Below are positions 1-6,760 of a stretch of DNA of 11,325 bases, piece by piece. The DNA is from an uncultured Treponema sp. (GTDB lineage: Bacteria; Spirochaetota; Spirochaetia; Treponematales; Treponemataceae). The translations under genes were made by a program, and so were the position numbers. Below the pieces are notes generated by a model, which was given only the letters and a program-made list of their open reading frames with translations, was not told the origin of the DNA and made no database searches. Location: contig CAMOEE010000071.1 of assembly GCA_946611835.1 (NCBI GenBank), forward strand, positions 1 to 11,325, in the 5' to 3' direction. Every line of letters begins with the position of its first letter. Position 1 is the stretch's first letter.

Positions 1-53
1 GACTGTGTAGCATCACGCAAAACAAGTTCAGAAATACCAATTTTCTTAGCCAT
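1..53 (-). CDS. oadA: Oxaloacetate decarboxylase alpha subunit, N-terminal fragment
   Basis: Only the first 17 complete codons are inside the window; the gene continues past position 1. The visible peptide, MAKKIGISELVLRDATQ, carries the LRDA-Q start typical of the carboxyltransferase domain in oxaloacetate decarboxylase alpha and related pyruvate/methylmalonyl carboxyltransferase subunits. In the family this subunit moves CO2 from oxaloacetate to biotin, while the beta subunit pumps sodium. A Shine-Dalgarno-like AGGGGAT lies about 6 bases before the ATG, and oadG ends 15 bases upstream on the same strand, which fits a gamma-alpha operon order. The identification rests on the short N-terminus plus the neighbour, so a related biotin-dependent carboxyltransferase subunit remains possible. 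Confidence 0.8.
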   Translation of the reverse strand, partial: MAKKIGISELVLRDATQ

Positions 54-68
54 TTTTTATCCCCTAAA

Positions 69-302
69 TTATTGTTTTTCGTGCAAAGCCGTTGCGATTG
101 CGGCAACGATTGCATTTTGGTCAACTGCAGGTGCGGCTGACGGAACATCTGCTTTCGGCTCTTCTTTGTCGAGACCAGCTGCATGAACGAAAATACGGAG
201 ACCGTTCATACAGATAATCATAACGACAAGAAAGCTGAAAACAACACACATACCGAGCAGAGTAAGGATAATACTCTGGTTAAGCATTTCAGCGATTGTC
301 AT
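69..302 (-). CDS. oadG: Oxaloacetate decarboxylase gamma subunit (OadG-type, sodium pump)
   Basis: This 77-residue protein has the usual OadG layout and length. A single hydrophobic membrane segment at about residues 11-35 is followed by a charged, alanine/proline-rich linker (about 44-60) and a short C-terminal helix ending in HEKQ. In the family the gamma subunit anchors and assembles the alpha and beta subunits of the membrane-bound Na+-translocating oxaloacetate decarboxylase, and its C-terminal tail contacts alpha. The start is supported by a strong GGAGG Shine-Dalgarno 4-5 bases upstream. The next gene leftward begins with an oxaloacetate decarboxylase alpha N-terminus, which strengthens a call that would be weak from such a small, low-conservation protein alone. 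A TTGAGT/TATAAT promoter lies just upstream. Confidence 0.85.
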   Translation of the reverse strand: MTIAEMLNQSIILTLLGMCVVFSFLVVMIICMNGLRIFVHAAGLDKEEPKADVPSAAPAVDQNAIVAAIATALHEKQ

Positions 303-347
303 AATTCCTCCATAGGATATGATTCGTAAAATAAGAATTTGAAAACA

Positions 348-376
348 ATTATAGATGATTTAAGACATTTACTCAA
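348..376 (-). promoter_or_regulatory. Predicted sigma-70-type promoter for oadG-oadA
   Basis: Read on the minus strand, TTGAGT (371-376) is followed after exactly 17 bases by TATAAT (348-353). The -10 is a perfect consensus and the -35 matches 4 of 6. Transcription would start near 341, leaving a leader of about 38 bases before the oadG ATG, which includes the GGAGG ribosome binding site. Prediction from sequence only. Confidence 0.65.
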
Positions 377-408
377 TGTGAAGAAAGGGGAATTTAGAAA
401 GAATTTTC

Positions 409-541
409 ATGGGGGTACGGGGGCAGAGCCCCTGTAGAGGGGGCAGGCGGAAATACCCGAACGAAGAGGAAGTGACAAGGCTTGCCTTGACATTTCCGCG
501 TAGTGAGTGGTATTGCAGCCGAGGGGGAGCCTTCCCCCTTT
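409..541. repeat. GC-rich, self-complementary intergenic block (possible dispersed repeat or structured RNA)
   Basis: This block of about 130 bp interrupts AT-rich flanks and sits between the two divergent promoters, so neither predicted transcript should include it. It contains several inverted repeats. GGGGC (420-424) pairs with GCCCC (428-432) across AGA. The arm 446-457 pairs imperfectly with 509-520. A nested hairpin of up to 14 nt per arm (468-481 with 484-497) closes around CTTG. GGGGGA (523-528) pairs with TCCCCC (533-538) across GCCT, followed by TTT. The pattern resembles dispersed GC-rich intergenic repeats of anaerobe genomes, but I cannot test copy number here. A 9-base direct repeat AATTTAGAA occurs at 391-399 and 573-581; chance is possible in such AT-rich DNA. 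Confidence 0.5.
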
Positions 542-554
542 GTAAAATTTAAAT

Positions 555-582
555 TTGACTTTTGGGAAATCTAATTTAGAAT
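555..582 (+). promoter_or_regulatory. Predicted sigma-70-type promoter for rbr
   Basis: TTGACT (555-560) is followed after 16 bases by TAGAAT (577-582). Each box matches its consensus at 5 of 6 positions. The start site would be about 20-25 bases before the rbr ATG, leaving room for the GGAGG ribosome binding site at 601-605. Together with the oadG promoter it makes the region 303-611 a divergent promoter region with the GC-rich block in the middle. Confidence 0.55.
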
Positions 583-611
583 TGAATAATCAGCTTTTCC
601 GGAGGTACTAA

Positions 612-1154
612 ATGGAAAACATTAAGGGAACACAGACCGAAAAAAACTTGCAGACAGCTTTCGCTGGCGAATCTCAGGCACGAAACAAATATACTTACTA
701 CGCAAGCAAGGCTCGCAAAGACGGCTTCGAGCAGATTGCCGACATTTTTGAGGAAACAGCCAGAAACGAAAAAGAGCATGCAAAAATCTGGTTCAAGCTT
801 CTTCATGACGGGGACATTCCTTCAACAGCAGACAATCTCAAGGACGCTGCTGACGGCGAGAACTACGAATGGACTGACATGTACGATGGTTTTGCAAAGA
901 CAGCAAAGGAAGAAGGCTTCCCCCGCATCGCAAAACTCTTCGAGATGGTCGGAGCAATCGAAAAAGAGCATGAGGAGCGCTACCGAAAACTCCTGGACAA
1001 TGTTACCGGCGAAAAAGTCTTCTCTAAAGATGGTGATGTAATCTGGCAGTGCGCAAACTGCGGTCACATCGTTGTGGGCAAAAAAGCTCCCGGCGTATGT
1101 CCTGTATGTATGCATCCGCAGAGCTTCTTTGAGGTTAAGAAAAACAACTACTAG
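612..1154 (+). CDS. rbr: Rubrerythrin (non-haem diiron peroxidase)
   Basis: This 180-residue protein is a full classical rubrerythrin, a cytoplasmic NAD(P)H-linked peroxidase that protects anaerobes from hydrogen peroxide. Residues 1-135 form the ferritin-like four-helix diiron domain. By alignment from memory with the Desulfovibrio protein, all expected iron ligands are present: E20, E53 and H56 in EKEH, E83 and E86 in GENYE, E117 and H120 in the second EKEH. Residues 143-180 are the rubredoxin-like domain with C147/C150 and C163/C166, CxxC pairs that bind a single Fe. The length is slightly below the 191 residues of the Desulfovibrio form. The ATG follows GGAGG by 6 bases. A promoter precedes it and a strong terminator follows, so it is probably mainly a single-gene transcript, with possible readthrough into the hydrolase. 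Confidence 0.97.
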   Translation: MENIKGTQTEKNLQTAFAGESQARNKYTYYASKARKDGFEQIADIFEETARNEKEHAKIWFKLLHDGDIPSTADNLKDAADGENYEWTDMYDGFAKTAKEEGFPRIAKLFEMVGAIEKEHEERYRKLLDNVTGEKVFSKDGDVIWQCANCGHIVVGKKAPGVCPVCMHPQSFFEVKKNNY

Positions 1155-1184
1155 GTCAATTTTTCAAACCCAGAAAATCTCTTA

Positions 1185-1230
1185 AAATTGCAGATTTGCC
1201 GATTACTTTTGCAAGTCTGCAATTTTTTTT
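1185..1230 (+). terminator. Intrinsic terminator after rbr
   Basis: A 15-base arm (1185-1199) pairs with 1211-1225, with one G-U wobble and an 11-base loop, and runs into eight consecutive T residues (1223-1230). It begins 30 bases after the rbr stop codon. Its 3' arm can also pair with the next hairpin downstream (see the element at 1252-1315), so this may be more than a simple terminator. Confidence 0.85.
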
Positions 1231-1251
1231 CGCTTTTACATGTGTCATTAT

Positions 1252-1315
1252 CTCTTTGCAGGCTGATGAAGGGGAAAAAAACAAAAAAAGCCCCAAAAGC
1301 CTGCAAGGAGTTTTT
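1252..1315 (+). promoter_or_regulatory. Shine-Dalgarno-sequestering / terminator-like hairpin before the hydrolase gene
   Basis: The segment 1252-1264 pairs with 1298-1310 over 13 consecutive positions (12 Watson-Crick, one G-U). The 3' arm contains the entire AAGGAG ribosome binding site (1305-1310). The loop can be closed further by GGGG (1271-1274) with CCCC (1291-1294) around an A-rich stretch. The stem is followed directly by TTTTT and then the ATG at 1316, so the same fold could act as an intrinsic terminator or as a translational block. An alternative helix between 1214-1222 and 1256-1264 (9 pairs) would open it and also break the rbr terminator. I see no good separate promoter between 1230 and 1252. 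Confidence 0.6.
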
Positions 1316-2101
1316 ATGAAATTATTAAATGTTTTTGCCGCCGCATGTCTCGTTACAGGACTTTTCTTTTCCTGCGCCTCAACAGCTAAAGTTGAGCCTA
1401 AAAAAGTTGACAAGCCTGAAACCGTGACCTTCCCCTCAAAAGACGGCCTTCCAGTTACCGCCGACCTCTACATGGCCTACGGAAAAGACGCCCCCCTTAT
1501 CCTTCTCTGCCACAGGGCAAACTGGTCAAGAGGTGAATACCTTGAAATCGCACCAAAACTCAACCTTCTTGGTTTCAATGCAATGGCCATTGACCAGCGC
1601 TCTGGAAAAACAAAGAATGATGTGGACAACGCCACCAAAAAAGCCGCTGAGGAAGCCGGAAAGGGAACTACTTATCTGGACGCCCTTCAGGACATTCAGG
1701 CGGCAATCGACTATGCCTCAAAACTCTCCACAAAGAAAATCATCCTCTGGGGCTCGTCATATTCATCAAGCCTCGGCTTTGTCCTCGTAAAGTCTAACTC
1801 AGACAAAATCGCCTCATACCTGGCCTTCTCTCCAGGAGAATATTTCGCAGATTTGGGAAAAGCAGGTGACTGGATCGCAAGCGAGGCCAAGGATGTAAAA
1901 GTTCCTGTATTCGTCACTTCACGCCCTTCAGAGCAGAAAGATGCCCAGCCGATTTTTGAAGCAATCGAAAGCAAGGACAAGACCTATTTTGTCCCACAGA
2001 CTGACAGCAAGCACGGTTCACAGGCTCTCTATGAGGCAACTGAAGGAAACGAGGCCAGCTGGAAGGCAGTTGAGGCTTTCTTAAAAAGATTCAGCAAATA
2101 A
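1316..2101 (+). CDS. Lipoprotein alpha/beta-hydrolase of unknown substrate
   Basis: The 261-residue product begins with a lipoprotein signal: basic MK, a hydrophobic stretch and a cysteine at residue 20 in LFFSC, a relaxed lipobox of the kind accepted by spirochaetes. It should therefore be a membrane-anchored extracytoplasmic protein. The mature part looks like an alpha/beta-hydrolase: beta-strand LILLCHRA at 61-68, nucleophile elbow GSSYS at 146-150 with S148 as the probable nucleophile, and H233 in KHGS as the probable catalytic histidine. The acid is unclear; E206, D209 and D230 are candidates, because the usual xGxxD loop is replaced by SRPSEQKDA. I chose the ATG at 1316, with AAGGAG 5 bases upstream; an earlier in-frame TTG near 1196 lies inside the rbr terminator. 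Substrate cannot be inferred. Its neighbours are rbr upstream and an AraC regulator downstream. Confidence 0.8.
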   Translation: MKLLNVFAAACLVTGLFFSCASTAKVEPKKVDKPETVTFPSKDGLPVTADLYMAYGKDAPLILLCHRANWSRGEYLEIAPKLNLLGFNAMAIDQRSGKTKNDVDNATKKAAEEAGKGTTYLDALQDIQAAIDYASKLSTKKIILWGSSYSSSLGFVLVKSNSDKIASYLAFSPGEYFADLGKAGDWIASEAKDVKVPVFVTSRPSEQKDAQPIFEAIESKDKTYFVPQTDSKHGSQALYEATEGNEASWKAVEAFLKRFSK

Positions 2102-2151
2102 AAATCTTGGTGAAGTAAAACAATGAAAAAAAGAATAAAAGAATGATTTTT

Positions 2152-2198
2152 CCTGCGGCAGGCCTTACCTCCTTTCCTGTCCGCAGGTTTTGTGTTTT
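2152..2198 (+). terminator. Intrinsic terminator after the hydrolase gene
   Basis: CCTGCGGCAGG (2152-2162) pairs with CCTGTCCGCAGG (2176-2187), with a one-base bulge at T2180 and a 13-base loop. It is followed by TTTTGTGTTTT. It lies 50 bases after the hydrolase stop and only 24 bases before the araC-type gene, so the regulator probably needs its own promoter within or right after the hairpin. A TAATAT at 2198-2203 is a possible -10 without a convincing -35. Confidence 0.85.
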
Positions 2199-2221
2199 AA
2201 TATGAAAAAAGGAAGAGAAAA

Positions 2222-3121
2222 ATGGACTATTCCACGAGAGCTATTCATTCAGAAAAGATTCGCATTGAACCGGTTTTCGTTTCAGAGGACAATTCAGGAG
2301 ACAGGCTCGAAGAAAATGTAAGCGACCGCTTCAGGATAATTCTCTTTACGGAAGGAAAATTTGCGGCCGAAATAAACGGCTTTCAGATGCAGATTATCTC
2401 CCCCTCCCTTCTCTGCATCAACCAGAAAGACATGATAAAAATTGCTGATGAAGAAAAATCAGGCATAAAATACAGGGAATTTCTATTCAGTCCGAAATTC
2501 CTAAACAAAAAGCTGGATTTTGAAAACATTCTGGTAAAAGGAGCGGAAGCTCAGAGCGAAGTCATTGAAAACAGAATGATTCTTAAAACATTTATCAACA
2601 GCGAAGAACTGAATTACTTTAGATACATAAAGCCCGAAGACAGGGAGCACATAGCCGACTTAATGGAAAAGGCTTATTTTCAGCTCAAGGAGCAGGATTC
2701 AGGCTGGTGGCCCTGCAAAACCCGCTCTTTTCTGACGGAGCTTCTCTTTTTTGCGGCCCAGCTTTTTGAGCTTAGGCAGAATGAAAATAAAGAAGTCTCA
2801 AGCCTGGCCGTAAGCCCAGAGATAAAGCCTGTCCTTGACTACATTGCCCGCTCCTACGACCAGAAATTAAGCCTTGACGGACTTTCCGCCCGATTCGGAA
2901 CAAACAGAACAGACCTTAACAAGCTTTTCAAAAAGCACACGGGAATGACGGCCATAAAATATGTGATCGACCTCCGCCTGCGTCTTGCCCGCTCACTCCT
3001 GAAGGACACCGACCTTCCGGTGGAGGTTATTGCCTGTCAGACAGGCTTTGCCGATTCCACCCACCTGGAACGACTTTTCAGGCAAAAATACCAGATGTCG
3101 CCAGGAGAGGCAAGGCAATAA
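2222..3121 (+). CDS. AraC-family transcriptional regulator
   Basis: This 299-residue protein has the AraC/XylS arrangement. Residues 1-190 form an N-terminal sensing region with cupin-like beta segments (about 36-95) and helices. Residues 200-299 form the DNA-binding domain with two helix-turn-helix units: about 216-237 (LSLDGLSARFGTNRTDLNKL) and about 265-290, including CQTGFADSTHLERLFRQKY, the highly conserved second-helix signature. It ends MSPGEARQ, corresponding to the family's usual P-x-x-[FY]-R tail but with A in place of the aromatic. The ligand cannot be told from sequence. The ATG follows GGAAGAG by 4 bases. It is convergent with the permease gene, 9 bases away. Likely targets are its own locus or the hydrolase lipoprotein, but this is inference from position. 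Confidence 0.9.
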   Translation: MDYSTRAIHSEKIRIEPVFVSEDNSGDRLEENVSDRFRIILFTEGKFAAEINGFQMQIISPSLLCINQKDMIKIADEEKSGIKYREFLFSPKFLNKKLDFENILVKGAEAQSEVIENRMILKTFINSEELNYFRYIKPEDREHIADLMEKAYFQLKEQDSGWWPCKTRSFLTELLFFAAQLFELRQNENKEVSSLAVSPEIKPVLDYIARSYDQKLSLDGLSARFGTNRTDLNKLFKKHTGMTAIKYVIDLRLRLARSLLKDTDLPVEVIACQTGFADSTHLERLFRQKYQMSPGEARQ

Positions 3122-3130
3122 AAGGGAAAA

Positions 3131-4078
3131 CTATCGCTCTTCCCTGAAGAAACTTTTACCAAGGGCGGCCGGTCCCTGATTTTCTTTTTTGAAGTGAAGT
3201 CCCATGAGGACAAGAACCACAATAGTCGCAATATATGGAATCATATCCAGAAGCTGCCCCGGGATTATATGACCAAAAATCGGAACTGACTGGCATTTAA
3301 GGGCAAGGGAACTCAAGGCTCCGAAAGCCCAGGCACAGAAAATCGCCTTAAGGGGACTCCATGTACAGAAAATGACGAAGGCAACTGAAATCCAGCCGGC
3401 ACCCGCAGTAATGTTTTCCTGCCACTGGCCGACAAAGGCAAGGGAAAGATAAGCTCCGCCCAAACCGCACAAAAAACCGCCTGCAAGGACATGAAGATAT
3501 TTATAGAGGGCAACATTGATTCCTGAAGCATCGGCTGCGGCAGGATTTTCACCGACGGCACGGATATTCAGGCCCCAGCGTGTGTATTTGTAATAAGCCC
3601 ACAAAAGAATGGCCAGAATCACCGAGGCATAAACATAGATTCCCTGCTCAAAAAGCATTTTGCCGAAAACTGGGATTTTTGAGAGAAGAGGGATTGAAAT
3701 CACGGAGAAAGCACTTTTGATGGATGCGTTCAGCTGAGAGGCCGAAAGATATTTTCCCATAAAGCTCGCCACTCCGGTTCCAAAAGTTGTGAGCACGAGG
3801 CCGGTGACAATCTGGTTTCCCCTCATGGTGATTGTGATATAGGCGTAAATAAGGGCACCGGCACTTCCAGCAAGACCCGCAATCAGGACAGCAAGAAAGG
3901 GATTTCCCACAGAACTTCCGGCCAGGTAGCCAAAAGCGGCTCCAAGAAGCATCATTCCCTCTGTACCAAGATTGGTCTGACCGGCTTTCTCAAAAAGAAT
4001 TCCGCCTAAAATTCCATAAAGTATATGTGTTCCGGTCTGAACCGCAACCTGCAAAAATAGAGCTAATGAAAGAATCAT
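3131..4078 (-). CDS. Nucleoside-type ABC transporter permease (second permease)
   Basis: This 315-residue, strongly hydrophobic protein belongs to the branched-chain amino acid/ribose permease superfamily (BPD_transp_2), in the subfamily that works with BMP-type binding proteins for nucleoside uptake. I see roughly 8-9 membrane segments. The N-terminal motif GQTNLGTEGMMLLGA (33-47) and the cytoplasmic coupling-loop motif RAVGENPAAADASGI (173-187) are characteristic. It would form the membrane channel as a heterodimer with the 382-residue permease. Its ATG overlaps the stop of that gene as ATGA, with AGGAG 7 bases upstream inside the other coding region, indicating translational coupling. It ends 9 bases from the convergent araC-type gene, and I see only a weak 6-bp stem (3123-3128 with 3140-3145) and no clear terminator there. 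Confidence 0.93.
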   Translation of the reverse strand: MILSLALFLQVAVQTGTHILYGILGGILFEKAGQTNLGTEGMMLLGAAFGYLAGSSVGNPFLAVLIAGLAGSAGALIYAYITITMRGNQIVTGLVLTTFGTGVASFMGKYLSASQLNASIKSAFSVISIPLLSKIPVFGKMLFEQGIYVYASVILAILLWAYYKYTRWGLNIRAVGENPAAADASGINVALYKYLHVLAGGFLCGLGGAYLSLAFVGQWQENITAGAGWISVAFVIFCTWSPLKAIFCAWAFGALSSLALKCQSVPIFGHIIPGQLLDMIPYIATIVVLVLMGLHFKKENQGPAALGKSFFREER

Positions 4079-5223
4079 GATTGTTCTCCTGAGCCTGCTG
4101 CCACTGAATTTGCTGGATTGACGTTTTCTGTGCCAGAGGCCTTTTCGACGGACTCAGGCACAGCATTTTTCTTTCTTTCGAAAGTGAGCTTGTACCTGAC
4201 GAAAAACTCACTTCCCAAAACGAAGAAGATGATGATTGTCTGGATGATTGTTCCCATACTGGCCGGAACTCCCATGGAAGTCTGCAAGTAGCTTCCCCCC
4301 TGCAAGAGCACACTGAAAACAAAGGAGACCGCAAGGGAAATAAGAGGGTCAAGCTGACTAAGCCATGTCGTGATTACGGCCGTAAAGCCCATACCATTTG
4401 ACATGTTGTCCGTAAGGGAATGCTCGATTGCGCTGGCCTGAATCATACCGGCAAGGGCACACAAACCGCCAGAAAGGACAACCGCAATTACAATTGTACG
4501 AGCAACATTGATTCCGGCATAGCGGGCAGTATCAAAGCTCTCTCCGATAATGGAAACTTCGTAGCCAAATTTCGTTTTTTTGAGGATAAAATACATGGCG
4601 ACGACAAGCACGATGGCAATAATCCAGCCGGCATGTATGCCAAGAACGTTTGGCAAGATTCCGTTCCCAGAAAAAGTGAATATTTTTGGAGAGCCACCAC
4701 CATTTGGATCTCGCCATGGAAGATAGCTGTATTTTAGGTAGCTGACCCACTTTTGCGCCACATAGTTGAGCATGAGGGTGACCAGGGTTTCGCTAGTTCC
4801 CCATTTGATTTTAAGCAAGGCCGGAATGAGAGAGAAAATACCGCCGAAAAGAAAGGCAAAAAGAGCCATAAAGGGCAGCATGACTGGTGCAGGCAGATTC
4901 GGGAAAAGGGTATAAGCCCATGTAGCGGCAAAAGCCCCCATGTAAAACTGGCCTTCAGCTCCAATATTCCAGAATTTCATTTTGAAAGCAACGCAGCAAC
5001 CCAATGAAAGAACTGTGAGCGGGACTGCCTTATAAACTACCTGCTTGAAACGGTAAAAAGTGCCGAAGCATCCGGCAAAAATATTTCCGTAGACTTCAAA
5101 CGGATTCAGGTGCATGAAAGCGAGGACAATCATCGAACACAAAATCGCCGAAAGGACAGGAAACAGACGCATGAGGATTTTCTTTTTTGTGCTCAGCGTT
5201 TCGCGCATGGCAATTTTAAACAT
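4075..5223 (-). CDS. Nucleoside-type ABC transporter permease (first permease)
   Basis: This 382-residue membrane protein is the partner of the 315-residue permease and belongs to the same superfamily (BPD_transp_2). Characteristic motifs are KFWNIGAEGQFYMGAFAA at 83-100 and the coupling loop VSIIGESFDTARYAGI at 223-238. There are about 8-10 hydrophobic segments, beginning with one at 22-38. The family is usually about 350 residues; here a hydrophilic, low-complexity tail of about 34 residues (349-382, rich in E, N, S, A) extends the C-terminus. The start codon lies inside the end of the ATPase gene (8-base overlap), with AAGGAGG 6 bases before the ATG, so the ATPase, this permease and the next one are almost certainly one translationally coupled operon. 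The substrate is assigned by family and neighbours. Confidence 0.93.
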   Translation of the reverse strand: MFKIAMRETLSTKKKILMRLFPVLSAILCSMIVLAFMHLNPFEVYGNIFAGCFGTFYRFKQVVYKAVPLTVLSLGCCVAFKMKFWNIGAEGQFYMGAFAATWAYTLFPNLPAPVMLPFMALFAFLFGGIFSLIPALLKIKWGTSETLVTLMLNYVAQKWVSYLKYSYLPWRDPNGGGSPKIFTFSGNGILPNVLGIHAGWIIAIVLVVAMYFILKKTKFGYEVSIIGESFDTARYAGINVARTIVIAVVLSGGLCALAGMIQASAIEHSLTDNMSNGMGFTAVITTWLSQLDPLISLAVSFVFSVLLQGGSYLQTSMGVPASMGTIIQTIIIFFVLGSEFFVRYKLTFERKKNAVPESVEKASGTENVNPANSVAAGSGEQS

Positions 5224-6751
5224 TCTGAGCCTCCTTTTCCGAAAGTGATTTTCCCATCATCATAAGACCGATTTCTTCTTTTGTAGTGGACTCAGGCGGC
5301 ACGATGCCTTTTATGCTGCCGTCATGAATGACCATAAGGCGGTCACAAAGGGCACAAAGCTGATCGATATCCTCGCCAATCAAAAGAATTGCGACACCCT
5401 TTTTTTTCTGCTCGTTGAGCATGTTGATTACATTGTTGGTGGCTCCGACATCAAGGCCACGGAAAGGATAGGCGACGATAAGGAATTTGGGGTGCATCTC
5501 AAGCTCACGGCCAAGAAGCACCTTCTGTATATTACCGCCTGAAAGCTGACGAACAGGATTGTGAATCGAAGGTGTGGCAATTCCGTAGCGTTCGACGATT
5601 TCATTGGCAAGTTCCGAGCCTTTCTTACGGTTTAAGAGGAAATGAGAATCCTCTGAATAAGAGCGAATCATAACATTGTCAGCGATATCAAGACCGGCGG
5701 CAAGCCCCATTCCAAGCCTGTCTTCCGGCACGAAATTCATGCGGACACCAAGTTTTTTTATCTCGATTGGGGAGATTTTAAGAAGATTCTTTTCCTGGAA
5801 AATGGCCTCACCTGTCTCAGCCTTTAAAAGGCCGGTAAGAGTCTCGCAAAGTTCCTTTTGACCAGAGCCGACGATACCTGCGACACCAAGAATTTCACCG
5901 CCATAAAGCTCGAAATTGATGTCGTCGAGGGATTTTTTTCCGAAAGCATTTTTTGTGGAAAGATTTTTAACCACAAGAACAGGGTTCTGGCTTCGTCCTG
6001 CAGGAACTCTTGTAACTTTATAATCGAATTTTCCGCCGAGCATGAGCCTGGCAAGAGATTTTTCGGTACATGCGGCTGTCTCGACAAGACCTGCATTCTC
6101 GCCTTTTCGCACTACGGCAACACGATCTGAAATCTCCATGACCTCGTTGAGCTTATGAGTGATGATTATGATTGAGCAGCCGTTTTCTTTCATGCGGCGA
6201 AGGACGGCAAAAAGCTTTTCGGTTTCCTGAGGAGTAAGGACAGCCGTAGGCTCGTCAAGGATAAGGATTCTTGCGCCCTGATACAAAATCTTGATAATTT
6301 CGACAGTCTGTTTTTCTGAGACTGACATTTCGTAAAGTTTTCGGTTGAGGTCAATTGAAAAGCCGAACTTTTTTTGAATTCCGTTGATTTTATCGTAAAG
6401 TTCAGATTTTTTTACAAAGAAGCCGCCTTTTTTTTCGCCAAGAGTGATGTTCTCAAGGGCCGTCATTACCTCAACAAGCTTAAAATGCTGGTGAACCATG
6501 CCGATTCCCGCAGCGATTGCATCCTCGGGAGATTTGAATGTGCATTTTTTTCCGTCGATGAAGATTTCACCGCTTTCGGGAGCATAAATCCCAGCGAGCT
6601 GATTGACGAAAGTGCTTTTTCCGCTACCGTTTTCGCCCAAAAGAGCAAGGACTTCGCCCCTTCGCAATTCAAGCGAAATATCCTTGTTGGCCAATTTTGA
6701 GCCGAATGTCTTTTTAAGATGATGTACTTCGAGTGCGTTCGTTTCGTTCAT
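5216..6751 (-). CDS. Nucleoside-type ABC transporter, double ATP-binding subunit
   Basis: The 511-residue protein has two fused ABC ATPase domains, as in RbsA and YufO/NupO-type sugar and nucleoside importers. Domain 1 has a full Walker A (GENGSGKST, 39-47), Q-loop HQHF (87-90), a degenerate signature MSVSEKQ (142-148), Walker B LILDEP (163-168) and switch H199. Domain 2 has a degenerate Walker A (GIVGSGQKE, 292-300), a proper signature LSGGNIQK (403-410), an altered Walker B, FLIVAYPFRGLD (423-434), and E460 in place of the switch histidine. The usual asymmetry is thus present: one hydrolytic site, with the other degenerate, a family feature. It powers the two permeases encoded next. No Shine-Dalgarno precedes the ATG; the upstream bases read GTAAAGATA. 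Confidence 0.95.
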   Translation of the reverse strand: MNETNALEVHHLKKTFGSKLANKDISLELRRGEVLALLGENGSGKSTFVNQLAGIYAPESGEIFIDGKKCTFKSPEDAIAAGIGMVHQHFKLVEVMTALENITLGEKKGGFFVKKSELYDKINGIQKKFGFSIDLNRKLYEMSVSEKQTVEIIKILYQGARILILDEPTAVLTPQETEKLFAVLRRMKENGCSIIIITHKLNEVMEISDRVAVVRKGENAGLVETAACTEKSLARLMLGGKFDYKVTRVPAGRSQNPVLVVKNLSTKNAFGKKSLDDINFELYGGEILGVAGIVGSGQKELCETLTGLLKAETGEAIFQEKNLLKISPIEIKKLGVRMNFVPEDRLGMGLAAGLDIADNVMIRSYSEDSHFLLNRKKGSELANEIVERYGIATPSIHNPVRQLSGGNIQKVLLGRELEMHPKFLIVAYPFRGLDVGATNNVINMLNEQKKKGVAILLIGEDIDQLCALCDRLMVIHDGSIKGIVPPESTTKEEIGLMMMGKSLSEKEAQNV

Positions 6752-6760
6752 TATCTTTAC

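Noticed and set aside
409..552. A 47-codon plus-strand open frame starting MGVRGQSPCRGG across the GC-rich block
   Set aside because: It has no ribosome binding site, consists of the inverted-repeat sequence itself, and has the composition of repeat-derived spurious frames.
576..590. PerR-box-like sequence (TTAGAATTGAATAAT) overlapping the rbr -10
   Set aside because: The first half matches a PerR half-site, but the second half does not form the expected inverted repeat.
1196..1315. Upstream extension of the hydrolase frame from a TTG at 1196
   Set aside because: It lies inside the rbr terminator, lacks a ribosome binding site, and would put 40 residues ahead of a clear lipoprotein signal starting at 1316.
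2123..2146. Seven-codon frame MKKRIKE between the hydrolase stop and its terminator, considered as a leader peptide
   Set aside because: It has no ribosome binding site and no regulatory codon run or alternative pairing; A-rich sequence makes it likely by chance.
3123..3145. AGGGAA/TTCCCT stem between the convergent araC-type and permease genes, considered as a terminator
   Set aside because: It has only 6 bp with no T tract and is partly inside the permease coding end; too weak to call.
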